This document shows, in pieces, positions 1-6,550 of a stretch of DNA of 17,538 bases (positions are counted from its first letter, which is position 1; each line of letters starts with the position of its first letter). The notes beneath the pieces are model-generated. The model was not told the DNA's origin. It was given only the letters and a program-made list of their open reading frames with translations, and ran no database searches. The position numbers and the translations under genes are program-made. The stretch is from Acidobacteriota bacterium (lineage in GTDB: Bacteria > Acidobacteriota > Terriglobia > Bryobacterales > JACQDG01): the NCBI GenBank assembly GCA_016201195.1, contig JACQDI010000424.1, positions 1-17,538 on the forward strand. Reading direction: 5' to 3'.

Positions 1-2
1 CG

Positions 3-995
3 CAGGACCCGCAGCCGTCGCTGTTCGCGTATTTCCAAACGTTCGAGGCGGAGGGCGTGACCCGCCTGCGCAAGGGCTTGATCGCCCTGGGGGCGGTGGA
101 AGATTACTCGGAAGGCACGGTGTTTCGCCACGAGCTGACCCACTCCGGCCCCAAGCGTGACCGCCTGGAGCTGCTGCGCCACACCCGCGCGCATTTCGGG
201 CAACTCTTCATGCTTTACGACGATCCGCAGTTTCAGGTTGACTCGTGGCTCGACCAGGCCGCCCGCAATGAGCCGGTCACCCGCTTGTGCGATGAATACG
301 GAGCCGAGCACAGCCTGTGGCCCATCACCAGCCCGGACGGGATCGCGGCCATCCAGCGGTTAATGGCGCCGCAGAAGCTCCTGATCGCCGACGGGCATCA
401 CCGCTACGAGACCGCTCTCGCCTTCCGCAACGAGATTCCGCAGCTCGCCGGCGCGCGGAAGGTCATGATGACCCTGGTGAACATGCGCTCGCCGGGCCTG
501 GTGATCCTGCCCACGCACCGCGTGGTGGGGAATATTCCGAATTTCGATCCGGCCCGGGTGCTCCAGGGAGCGAAAGCGTTCTTCTCGATCGAGGAACTCC
601 CTACGCTCGCAGCGCTGGAGAACCGGCTCCGGTCGGCCCGGCCGAACCAGACCGTGCTGGGGGCGATCCTCAAGGGCGAGTCCCGCCTGTTCGCCTTGGT
701 GACGGAGAACGCCGGACTGGATGTAACCGTGCTTCATCGAACCCTCCTCGGTGAGGTTCTCGGCTTGAGCGAGGAAGCCGTGCGGGACGAACAGAACATC
801 CGTTATATTCGTGGATTCCAGGCGGCGACCCGGGAACTCGACGCGCCGGGCGCGCAAGCGGTATTCTTCCTCAACCCGGTGCGAGTCGAGCAGGTGGCCG
901 CAGTCGCTTTCTCGGGCGGGGTGATGCCGCAAAAATCCACGGACTTTTTCCCCAAGCTGCTGTCCGGCTTGACGATCTACAGGATCGAGGAGTGA
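3..995 (+). CDS. DUF1015 family protein, 5' end outside the window
   Basis: This is the C-terminal ~330 residues of a DUF1015 (PF06245) protein; the family is usually about 400 residues and its biochemical role is unknown. The family signature is plain: an HE-T segment near the start (FRHELT followed by KRDRLELL) and the core motif IADGHHRYETA at bases 390-422. A GTG at 57 could be taken as a start, but the same frame is open back to base 3 and the upstream residues (Q-D-P-Q-P-S-L-F-A-Y-F-Q) fit the family, so the gene enters from outside the window. It ends with TGA at 993-995. The next gene begins 4 bases later and its ribosome-binding site lies inside this gene's last codons, so the two are probably co-transcribed and translationally coupled. 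Family assignment is firm; function is not known. Confidence 0.9.
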   Translation, partial: QDPQPSLFAYFQTFEAEGVTRLRKGLIALGAVEDYSEGTVFRHELTHSGPKRDRLELLRHTRAHFGQLFMLYDDPQFQVDSWLDQAARNEPVTRLCDEYGAEHSLWPITSPDGIAAIQRLMAPQKLLIADGHHRYETALAFRNEIPQLAGARKVMMTLVNMRSPGLVILPTHRVVGNIPNFDPARVLQGAKAFFSIEELPTLAALENRLRSARPNQTVLGAILKGESRLFALVTENAGLDVTVLHRTLLGEVLGLSEEAVRDEQNIRYIRGFQAATRELDAPGAQAVFFLNPVRVEQVAAVAFSGGVMPQKSTDFFPKLLSGLTIYRIEE

Positions 996-999
996 AACG

Positions 1000-2031
1000 G
1001 TGCGCCACTTTGTCTTTTTGATTTGCGCTGCCGGCCTGTGGCTGGCTCTCGCCGCCTGCAAGAAAAGCGGCAATCCCAACGTGGCGGCCACAGTTAACGG
1101 TTACAACATCACCTACGAGCAGCTCGACAAATACTACAAGTCGCAGACCCAGGGGACCTCGGAGAAGCCCGACGAAGAGCAAGCCACGCTGACCAAGCTC
1201 AACCTGCTGCGCGAGCTGATCGACAACCAGGTCATGATGCAGCGGGCCGAGCGGCTGGGCCTGATGGCCGTCGACTCCGACGTGGACGCCAAGCTCACCG
1301 AGCTGAAAGCCCCCTACACGCAGGAGGAATTCGACAACAACCTCAAGACGCGCGGCTTGACACTCGAGGAGATGCGCACCGAGATCCGGCGCAGCTTGAG
1401 CATCCAGAAGCTGTTCAACAAGGAAATCACCTCCAAGATCTCCATCAGCGACGCCGAGGTGCGCGCCTTCTACGACGCCAACAAGGCCAACTTCAACCTG
1501 GCCGAGCCGCAGGTGCACCTGGCGCAGATCCTGGTGACGTCGGTGCCCGACCCGCAGGTGCGCAACCTGCGCAACGACAAGGCCAGCAATGAGGAGGAGG
1601 CGCGCAAGAAGGTCCAGATGCTGGAGGCGCGGCTGCGAAAGGGCGAGGAGTTCGCCACCTTGGCCCAGAACTACTCGGAAGACTCCAATTCGGCCCCCAA
1701 CGGCGGCGACCTCGGCTTCGTGCCGCAATCGGCGCTGGAAAAGGCGGACTCGGAGCTGCGCCGCACCGTGGCCCTGCTGCATCCGGGCGAAACGTCACCC
1801 GCTATCCGCACCCCGCAGGCCTACCGCATCATCAAGATGTTCTCCCGCGAGCCGGCCGGCCAGCGCGAGTTTTCTGATCCCCGGGTGCAGCAGACCATCC
1901 GGGAGACCCTTCTGAACCGCAAGGACCAGCTCCTGAAGGCAGCCTACTACGAAGTAGCGCGCAATGAGGCCCAGGTGGTGAACTACCTGGCCCAGACGGT
2001 CGTCGCGGATGCCGGAAAGACGAAGAAATAG
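1000..2031 (+). CDS. SurA-like parvulin peptidyl-prolyl isomerase, lipoprotein
   Basis: A 343-residue periplasmic or outer-membrane-anchored folding factor. Residues 1-20 form a lipoprotein signal ending in a lipobox (L17-A18-A19-C20), so the mature protein should carry a lipid on C20. Residues about 26-158 resemble the SurA N-terminal chaperone domain (VNGYNITYEQL, then the DNQVMMQRAERLG helix). Residues about 170-284 are a PpiC/parvulin domain, with HLAQILV, FATLAQNYSED and GGDLGFV. The family catalyses cis-trans isomerisation of prolyl bonds and assists outer-membrane protein folding; which clients this one serves cannot be told. The GTG start at 1000 is chosen because GAGGAG at 987-992 sits 7 bases before it, inside the end of the DUF1015 gene. 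E. coli SurA has two parvulin domains; this protein has one. The stop is 27 bases before the insertion sequence, so the gene is intact. Confidence 0.9.
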   Translation: MRHFVFLICAAGLWLALAACKKSGNPNVAATVNGYNITYEQLDKYYKSQTQGTSEKPDEEQATLTKLNLLRELIDNQVMMQRAERLGLMAVDSDVDAKLTELKAPYTQEEFDNNLKTRGLTLEEMRTEIRRSLSIQKLFNKEITSKISISDAEVRAFYDANKANFNLAEPQVHLAQILVTSVPDPQVRNLRNDKASNEEEARKKVQMLEARLRKGEEFATLAQNYSEDSNSAPNGGDLGFVPQSALEKADSELRRTVALLHPGETSPAIRTPQAYRIIKMFSREPAGQREFSDPRVQQTIRETLLNRKDQLLKAAYYEVARNEAQVVNYLAQTVVADAGKTKK

Positions 2032-2055
2032 GATCGTGGATCGGGTAGTGGGGTC

Positions 2056-2084
2056 TTAGGATCTGTTAAGAAATAACATTGCCA
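2056..2084 (+). repeat. Left terminal inverted repeat of the insertion sequence
   Basis: 29 bases containing TCTGTTAAGAAATAACATT (2062-2080). They match the right end at 27 of 29 positions when inverted. The transposase stop codon and its last five residues are encoded inside this repeat. The first three bases (TTA) may be flanking DNA rather than part of the element. Confidence 0.9.
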
Positions 2085-3343
2085 GATGTTCTAGGGAGGA
2101 TCTCGTAGTTCCAGTCCCCATGAAACTCATCTCTGCGGAGAGTCACCTTCGCCATCTCCTTATCCGAGACTTTGATTCCCTTCGGATAGGGCCGGGTATC
2201 GAGTTCGGCATGTACCTCGAGGCCCTTGGTTGTCGTTGTGCCCGCGATCAGGCTGACGATTACGCCGAGACTGGTGAGCGGCTGACCTCGCCAGTTCTGA
2301 CTGATGAAGGAGAATAACCGGTGTTCAATCTTGTTCCATTTGCTGGTGCCGGGAGGAAAGTGGCAAACGGTGACGCGCAGTCCGGTCTCGTCGGCCAACT
2401 TCTGCAACTCCAGCTTCCACAGCCGCACACGCGAACCATTGCTGCCACCGGAATCGGCGGTAATCAGCAACCGTTTGGCCCGAGGATACTTCGGCTTACC
2501 CACACAATCCCACCAGCGGCGAATCGTCTCCACGGCAAAAGAGGCCGTGTCGGGACCGACACCGACCGTCACCCATCCGGTGTTCTGGGCCAAGTCGTAG
2601 ATCCCATACGGAGTCGCACGGCCCAGTTCGGGAACCCGAAAATCATGGACGCGAACCCGCTCCGGATCCCCCTTAGGCCGCCACTCCCGCCCCTGGTTCT
2701 TGAAGTCTCCCACCAGTTCCTTCTTCTTGGTATCCACCGAGATGACCGGTTGTTTCCACCGGAGGTACTGCCGCACCTTGTCATGGATATGCTCAAACTG
2801 TGCGTTGCGGTCCGGATGGCCGTCGCCTTCTTTGGTCTTGCGGTTACCCTGCAAACTGTAGTCCATCCCATGCAGCAGTTCGGCTACCACCGGGTAGGTG
2901 ATCTGGTGGTCCAGGCGCTGCAGTTCCTCGGCTAGCTTCCGCACGCTCTTGCAGGTCCATCGCAAAGGCGATTCCGGATCACCTCGCGTCGTCGACTCCA
3001 CCATTCTCTCCAGGTCCGCTGCTAGGGTTGCATCTTTCTCCACGGCCTTCTTGCGTCCACCACCCTGTCGGCGAATTCGTCCCGCCGAGCGCCCCGCGGG
3101 CCGTCGCAGCTCAGCCAAGCCTAGGCGAATGACTTGACGCGAGACGCCAGTCGCTCGCGACACCGCCGAAATGCCGCCCTGTCCCCATGCTGTGCTCTCA
3201 GCCGCCACAACCAGACGCCGGGAGCGTTCGTCCAGGACCTTCTCCAGCGCTGCAAATCTCTTCCGGACTCCAGCCAAGGCATCCATCCCTCATAGCATAC
3301 CTCAAAACAATTCACTATGGTAATGTTATTTCTTAACAGACCC
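2059..3343 (-). mobile_element. Complete ISAzo13-family insertion sequence, about 1285 bp
   Basis: The element is bounded by near-perfect inverted repeats and carries a single DDE transposase on the - strand. The matching ends run 29 bases on each side (2056-2084 and 3318-3346) with two mismatches. The outermost TTA/TAA may belong to the flank: if the element starts at the GG, both sides carry a TA (2057-2058 and 3344-3345), which would be a 2-bp target duplication. Because TTA and TAA are complementary, the exact boundary cannot be fixed from one copy. The element lies between the SurA-like gene and an attC-like half-site. Both ends and the transposase look intact, which argues for a recent or still active copy. 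Confidence 0.88.
2066..3286 (-). CDS. ISAzo13-family transposase
   Basis: A 406-residue DDE transposase that cuts and joins the ends of its own element. An N-terminal helix-turn-helix region (residues about 35-60, ISAVSRATGVSRQVIRLGL) should bind the terminal repeats. The RNase H-like catalytic core shows D185 (in VISVDTKKKE), D278 (in LLITADSGGSNG) and E321 (in NKIEHRLF), with family hallmarks HPDRNAQF, VCHFPPGTSKWNKIEH and FHGDWNYEI near the C-terminus. I recognise these as ISAzo13 family; no residue of the catalytic triad is missing and the length is normal. The start at 3286 has a purine-rich GAGGG almost touching the ATG, so translation may be weak. The TAA stop lies inside the left inverted repeat, so the C-terminus is fixed by the element's end sequence. 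Confidence 0.93.
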   Translation of the reverse strand: MDALAGVRKRFAALEKVLDERSRRLVVAAESTAWGQGGISAVSRATGVSRQVIRLGLAELRRPAGRSAGRIRRQGGGRKKAVEKDATLAADLERMVESTTRGDPESPLRWTCKSVRKLAEELQRLDHQITYPVVAELLHGMDYSLQGNRKTKEGDGHPDRNAQFEHIHDKVRQYLRWKQPVISVDTKKKELVGDFKNQGREWRPKGDPERVRVHDFRVPELGRATPYGIYDLAQNTGWVTVGVGPDTASFAVETIRRWWDCVGKPKYPRAKRLLITADSGGSNGSRVRLWKLELQKLADETGLRVTVCHFPPGTSKWNKIEHRLFSFISQNWRGQPLTSLGVIVSLIAGTTTTKGLEVHAELDTRPYPKGIKVSDKEMAKVTLRRDEFHGDWNYEILPRTSGNVIS

Positions 3344-3346
3344 TAA
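3318..3346 (-). repeat. Right terminal inverted repeat of the insertion sequence
   Basis: Reverse complement of the left end, with mismatches at the bases equivalent to 2061 (A/G) and 2081 (G/A). It lies upstream of the transposase start, so it probably overlaps the transposase promoter. Immediately outside it, the sequence runs into the AACGAAGC of the attC-like half-site. Confidence 0.9.
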
Positions 3347-3368
3347 CGAAGCGTTGCAGCCGACGACG
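3344..3368 (+). repeat. Orphan left half of an integron attC-like site
   Basis: The stretch after the insertion sequence reads AACGAAGCGTTGCAGCCGAC and closely matches the left half of the full attC-like site at 3912-3975 (AACGAGGTATTGCAGCCGAC): 16 of these 20 bases agree. The right half expected of an attC (ending in a GTTRRRY core) is not found before the next start codon. Read as the left arm of a cassette recombination site that lost its right arm. The insertion sequence sits directly against its first bases. Confidence 0.45.
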
Positions 3369-3381
3369 GTGAGGGCGGGAT

Positions 3382-3903
3382 TTGATCGACGTGACTCAAA
3401 GAAAGCTACGTGAAGCTGAGTTCTTTCTGTGGCACCTCGTCGATGACGGTCAGAAGGCCGTGCGCAACGAGCCTGAGGCGTTTGGGTTCTACCTCAGCGC
3501 CTTTCTTTCGGCTGGACGGAGCGTGACCTTCGCGCTCCAGTATGAGGAGAAGGCCAAGTACGACAAGTGGTTTCCCCATTGGTTCGGGAACCTCAGCGCC
3601 GAAGATCAGAACCTTCTCAAATTCTCGAAGGACCAGCGCAACTCCGAGCAGAAACGTGGCGGTGCCGACGTGACGGTCATTTGGGAATACGTCCCAGTCA
3701 CTCAGGTCAGGACGGAGCGCGCAACGCATCCGGCTTACGGCTTCCACTGGTTTGGTCCGCCGGGAACGCCTCCCCCGCGGGTCGGAATCCCGGTACACTT
3801 ATTCGAGTCGAGCCGCGGCGATCAGCAAGTGACATTGGCTTGCCAACGTTACGTGGGACTACTGGCTAGGTTGGTGGAGGACTTTGTGCAGGCTCACTCA
3901 TAG
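3382..3903 (+). CDS. Uncharacterised 173-residue protein, cassette-type gene
   Basis: No family with a known function is recognised. The first ~60 residues look helical and amphipathic (KLREAEFFLWHLV, then EAFGFYLSAFLSAGRSVTFAL). They are followed by an RN dipeptide in DQRNSEQKRGG (R86-N87), reminiscent of the RN...H active-site region of HEPN RNases, but the histidine expected 4-6 residues after R is absent. The C-terminal half contains an aromatic, proline-rich stretch (YGFHWFGPPGTPPP) and a final helix. The TTG start at 3382 is preferred over GTG 3391 because GAGG at 3371-3374 lies 7 bases before it. The gene is immediately followed by an attC-like site and preceded by half of one, the arrangement of an integron gene cassette. 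Function cannot be assigned; the HEPN-like idea is a weak structural guess. Confidence 0.75.
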   Translation: MIDVTQRKLREAEFFLWHLVDDGQKAVRNEPEAFGFYLSAFLSAGRSVTFALQYEEKAKYDKWFPHWFGNLSAEDQNLLKFSKDQRNSEQKRGGADVTVIWEYVPVTQVRTERATHPAYGFHWFGPPGTPPPRVGIPVHLFESSRGDQQVTLACQRYVGLLARLVEDFVQAHS

Positions 3904-3911
3904 CTGGGTGA

Positions 3912-3975
3912 GGCCAACGAGGTATTGCAGCCGACGGGCAGACAGCGCCCGCCGCTAGACGCCTGGTCGTTAGAC
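3912..3975 (+). repeat. Integron attC-like recombination site
   Basis: A 64-base imperfect inverted repeat lies just after the stop of the 173-residue gene. It has a GTTAGAC core (3969-3975) of the RYYYAAC/GTTRRRY type. The opposing core is GGCCAAC (3912-3918), pairing at 5 of 7 positions. Inner arms are TTGCAGCCGACGGGC on the left and GCCCGCCGCTAGACGCC on the right, with one extra base as in attC L boxes. The centre, CGGGC...GCCCG at about 3935-3951, closes a small hairpin. Size and order (R'', L'', loop, L', R') match attC sites of gene cassettes. There is no integrase gene in the window. Confidence 0.6.
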
Positions 3976-4035
3976 AGAACTGCCGCGCTTGGACGAAACG
4001 CACAAGTATCGTGGGTGGGAGCGGACCGCGGACCG

Positions 4036-4425
4036 TTGGCTGAATTGACGTTGATTATTGCCCTTGCCGAGCGGCTTGCCGGATGGCTGAAAAGCTTGTT
4101 GGACGCCGACGCAGAAACTCGGGCCCGCTGGAAGGGCGCAGTTCAGCTGCTGCAAGAAGCGGTGCTTAACACTCAGGCCTACGTCGTGCAGTTGGATCGA
4201 GGCACGCCCGTCAACCGACAGGTGGAAAGAGGCCTGGCTGACGCGTGGCAACGTGCGGCGGGCGCGTTCTATGGGCTGGATCGAGAATTAGCAGAGCGCC
4301 TGCAATTGAAGGGCGAGTACTGGATTCAACCGGAGAGCTGGACTGATCAGCAGGTACTTGAGGCTAACATATCCCTCCAGCATGTTGCCGAGTACACGAG
4401 GCAGTTACTTCGAGAAGGCCGATGA
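4036..4425 (+). CDS. Uncharacterised helical protein, second cassette-type gene
   Basis: The reading frame is open from 3925, but that start would lie inside the attC-like site, so a later one is more likely: GTG 4015, TTG 4036 or TTG 4045. TTG 4036 is given here, giving 129 residues, with GGAG at 4018-4021 upstream at a long spacing; the choice is weak. The product looks almost wholly alpha-helical: a first helix LTLIIALAERLAGWLKSLLDAD, a second WKGAVQLLQEAVLNTQAYVVQL, and a C-terminal helix ending in HVAEYTRQLLREGR. No catalytic motif, signal peptide or membrane segment is seen. It begins 60 bases after the attC core, as expected for the next cassette in an array, but no attC follows it; the nuclease remnant begins directly after its stop in the same frame. 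Function unknown. Confidence 0.6.
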   Translation: MAELTLIIALAERLAGWLKSLLDADAETRARWKGAVQLLQEAVLNTQAYVVQLDRGTPVNRQVERGLADAWQRAAGAFYGLDRELAERLQLKGEYWIQPESWTDQQVLEANISLQHVAEYTRQLLREGR

Positions 4426-4731
4426 ACGCCTGCGCACAACTACAGGAATGGTGTCATCGATTTGTACATCACCAAGAAAGGCGGTGCAATCAGTCACCTG
4501 TTTGAAATTAAGACGGACTGTTCCACGACGAGCATTTATCAGGCTGTTGGTCAGGTGATGTTGCATGGAGCCAAACAGGAGCCTGCACCCAGACGTGTCT
4601 TGGTTTTGCCTGACCCGCCCACAGGTCAGACGCGTGGGGCATTGAAACGGCTCGGGATCTCGGTGATCACGTACAGGTGGGTGGATCGGACCCCGCGTTT
4701 TAAGGGTATCGACCAGGTCATGAGAGCCTGA
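4426..4731 (+). pseudogene. C-terminal remnant of a PD-(D/E)XK nuclease-like gene
   Basis: The frame from 4426 encodes about 100 residues that look like the catalytic end of a PD-(D/E)XK nuclease-like domain. The parts are an aspartate in NGVIDLYI (codon 4459-4461), then E-x-K in LFEIKT (GAA 4504, AAG 4510), then a helix IYQAVGQVMLHG, a strand RRVLVLP and a final GISVITYRW strand. In-frame there is no start codon before the catalytic aspartate; the first candidate, TTG 4462, comes after it, and a TGA closes the frame just upstream. An intact nuclease of this kind would have more sequence on its N-terminal side. I therefore read this as a 5'-truncated gene. An alternative is a short expressed protein from TTG 4462 without the aspartate, which would be inactive. 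A fusion with the preceding gene is prevented by the TGA at 4423-4425. Confidence 0.55.
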
Positions 4732-4847
4732 ATTTCCGCCGCGTCCGTGACGGCGTGTGCGGAGTTGCATGACGCCCAAGCCGGCGTGTTCACCTGAAGC
4801 TGCGGGAACTGTCCGTCGGGAAAGCACTTGAGGAGACCGCCGGAAGA

Positions 4848-5162
4848 ATGCGAAAATCACAGGAGAATATGGCGAGACCGACTGCCGTCCGAAAGCGCGC
4901 CGCCCCGTCGTACCGGCGCCTGGGTCTCACACCCTACGTCTACCGCGTAGTCGTGGAACCGGACGAGGACCGATTTTTCGCGGAGATTCCCAGCCTGCCG
5001 GGTTGCCACAGCTGGGGGTATACCTACGAAGAGGCGCTTAAGAACATAAAAGAGGCGCTCGAGCTTTGGCTGCAGGTCAAGAAGGAAGCCGGTGAGGAAA
5101 TCCCGCTCGAGGACCCGCAAACTATCAAGAACGCCACCCATACTATTGGCGTCCTTGCGTGA
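4848..5162 (+). CDS. hicB: HicB-family antitoxin
   Basis: Antitoxin of a type II toxin-antitoxin pair; HicB proteins bind HicA and block its RNA cleavage. The core is the HicB fold, recognisable from YRVVVEPDEDRFFAEIPSLPGC followed by a YEEALKNIKEALELWL helix. The protein stops soon after (EIPLEDPQTIKNATHTIGVLA), so it has no room for the C-terminal ribbon-helix-helix or HTH DNA-binding domain of larger HicB proteins; autoregulation may be weak or absent. Two starts compete: ATG 4848 (104 aa) and ATG 4869 (97 aa), the latter with AGGAG at 4861-4865 but only 3 bases of spacing. The extra N-terminal residues are basic (RKSQ, VRKR). The stop overlaps the start of hicA, so the two are translated as one unit with the antitoxin first. 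Confidence 0.88.
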   Translation: MRKSQENMARPTAVRKRAAPSYRRLGLTPYVYRVVVEPDEDRFFAEIPSLPGCHSWGYTYEEALKNIKEALELWLQVKKEAGEEIPLEDPQTIKNATHTIGVLA

Positions 5163-5392
5163 TTGATAAGAACGCAACCGCCCGGGAGTGGGTTCGAGCG
5201 CTGGAGCGCGAAGGTTTCCGTCCAAGAAAGAGTAAAGGCTCGCATCATCTCTACCAGCATCTCGATGGCCGGAGGGTCTTGATCGTGTACCACAGGCTGG
5301 GCGAGACGTTCGGCCCCAAGACGATCAAGCAGCTCCTGCTCACCACCAGGTGGGCAGAGGCAGATCTGAAGCGGCTGGATCTTATCCCGTAA
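5159..5392 (+). CDS. hicA: HicA-family toxin (mRNA interferase)
   Basis: A 77-residue toxin of the HicA family, double-stranded-RNA-binding-like proteins that cleave mRNA when free of HicB. The signature GSHHLYQ (residues 27-33) holds the conserved histidine H29 needed for RNase activity in characterised members. It is followed by VLIVYHRLGE and the helix GPKTIKQLL. The GTG start at 5159 overlaps the hicB stop in a GTGA arrangement, which keeps toxin synthesis tied to antitoxin synthesis. Both proteins appear full length, so the pair may be functional. It ends at TAA 5390-5392, with a probable promoter for the next gene starting 5 bases later. Confidence 0.88.
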   Translation: MIDKNATAREWVRALEREGFRPRKSKGSHHLYQHLDGRRVLIVYHRLGETFGPKTIKQLLLTTRWAEADLKRLDLIP

Positions 5393-5396
5393 CAAG

Positions 5397-5426
5397 TTGT
5401 CCAAACCCCCCAAAAAGGTTTAGAAT
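5397..5426 (+). promoter_or_regulatory. Probable sigma-70-type promoter of the cytochrome c peroxidase gene
   Basis: TTGTCC (5397-5402) and TAGAAT (5421-5426) are separated by 18 bases. They lie between the hicA stop and the ATG at 5471, whose ribosome-binding site is the strong AGGAGGAG at 5461-5468. This spacing suggests a separate transcript for the peroxidase gene. Confidence 0.5.
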
Positions 5427-5470
5427 ACCCGACACGGCGCCAGGCGCCTTACGCTCAACAAGGAGGAGCC

Positions 5471-6541
5471 ATGAAACTGGGAAGATCATCACGCACTTTG
5501 TTCAGAACGGCGCTCGTTGCCGGCCTGTCCGTCCTGCTGCTGGCCCTGGCCGGGTGCGCCAAGGAACCCACCGAGATGGCCAAAGAGGAGAAGTTCGAGG
5601 CGCCGTCCATTCCGGGCTATGAGGCCATGACGATTCCCGCCGACAATCCCCTGACCGCCGCCAAGGTCGAGCTGGGCAAGCAGCTCTTTTACGACAAGCG
5701 GCTCAGCGGGGACAACTCCCGCGCCTGCTACTCCTGCCACATGAAGGAAAACGGCCTGACCGACGGCAAGCCCACTGCCATCGGCGCCTATGAGGCCAAG
5801 CTGCCGCGCTCCAGCCCCACCCTGTGGAACATCGGCTACCACTCCAAGTTCTACTGGGACGGCCGCAGCGACTCGCTCGAAAAGCAGGCTGTGGCCGCCT
5901 GGCGCGGCGGCAACATGGGGGCCACCGCCAAGGACGGCCATCCCAGCGCCGAGGAAATCTGCGCCAAGCTGAACCAGATCCCCGGCTACAAGAGCCAGTT
6001 CCAGAAAGTCTTCCACGCGGACGCCTCGCCCGACACCGTCGGCAAGGCCCTCGCCGCTTTCGAGCGCACCATCGTCGCCGACAAGTCGAACTGGGTCCGT
6101 TTCCGCGGCGGCGACCAGTCGGCCCTCAGCGAGGAAGCCAAGCGCGGCTGGACCGTGTTCAGCGAGAAGGCCAAGTGCACGAACTGTCACGATGGCCTGC
6201 TGCTCACCGACCAGCAGTTTCACAACACCGGCATCGGCATGGACGCTGAAAAGCCCGACGTCGGCCGCTTCACGGTGTCGATGGCAGAGAAGGACACCGG
6301 CGCCTTCATGACCCCCACCCTGCTCGACATCAGCAAATCGGCCCCCTACTTCCACAACGGCAGCGTGGCCACGCTCGAAGAGGCGACGGACCTGATGGTC
6401 AAGGGCGGGAAGAAGAACAAGTATCTCGACACCACCAACCTGAAACCGGCCAAGCTGAGCAAGGCGGAGACGGCGGATCTGCTGGCGTTCCTGAAGGCGC
6501 TGGACGTGGAGTATACGGTGCAGGAGCCGAAGCTGCCGTAA
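5471..6541 (+). CDS. Di-heme cytochrome c peroxidase (CcpA/MauG family), lipoprotein
   Basis: A 356-residue protein with two c-type haem sites: C86-YS-C89-H90 and C236-TN-C239-H240. Residues 1-29 are a lipoprotein signal ending L26-A27-G28-C29, so it should be membrane-anchored on the periplasmic side. Family hallmarks are LGKQLFYDKRLSG before the first haem, SSPTLWNIGYHSKFYWDGRSDSLEKQA between haems, and TPTLLDISKSAPYFHNGSV after the second. The family reduces hydrogen peroxide to water with electrons from small cytochromes or cupredoxins; MauG-type members oxidise protein or other substrates instead, and sequence alone does not separate these. M280, just before the TPTL motif, is a candidate distal haem ligand, but I cannot confirm it. 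The length is normal. The gene stands alone and ends 9 bases from the convergent regulator gene. Confidence 0.92.
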   Translation: MKLGRSSRTLFRTALVAGLSVLLLALAGCAKEPTEMAKEEKFEAPSIPGYEAMTIPADNPLTAAKVELGKQLFYDKRLSGDNSRACYSCHMKENGLTDGKPTAIGAYEAKLPRSSPTLWNIGYHSKFYWDGRSDSLEKQAVAAWRGGNMGATAKDGHPSAEEICAKLNQIPGYKSQFQKVFHADASPDTVGKALAAFERTIVADKSNWVRFRGGDQSALSEEAKRGWTVFSEKAKCTNCHDGLLLTDQQFHNTGIGMDAEKPDVGRFTVSMAEKDTGAFMTPTLLDISKSAPYFHNGSVATLEEATDLMVKGGKKNKYLDTTNLKPAKLSKAETADLLAFLKALDVEYTVQEPKLP

Positions 6542-6550
6542 CGACCGCGG

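Noticed and set aside
360..1091. Long antisense open frame opposite the DUF1015 gene
   Set aside because: It lies against a well-recognised gene in high-GC DNA, where antisense frames stay open by codon bias; no family is recognised.
3382..3903. Calling the 173-residue protein a HEPN RNase
   Set aside because: The RN pair is present but the required histidine is absent and I cannot compare structures, so the name would be unsupported.
3925..4035. Start of the second cassette gene at TTG 3925
   Set aside because: That start and the following ~15 codons lie inside the attC-like inverted repeat, and the residues are low-complexity Pro/Arg sequence. A start after the site is more likely.
5489..6355. 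288-codon antisense frame opposite the cytochrome c peroxidase
   Set aside because: The + strand has both CxxCH motifs and a lipobox; the antisense product has no recognisable domain.
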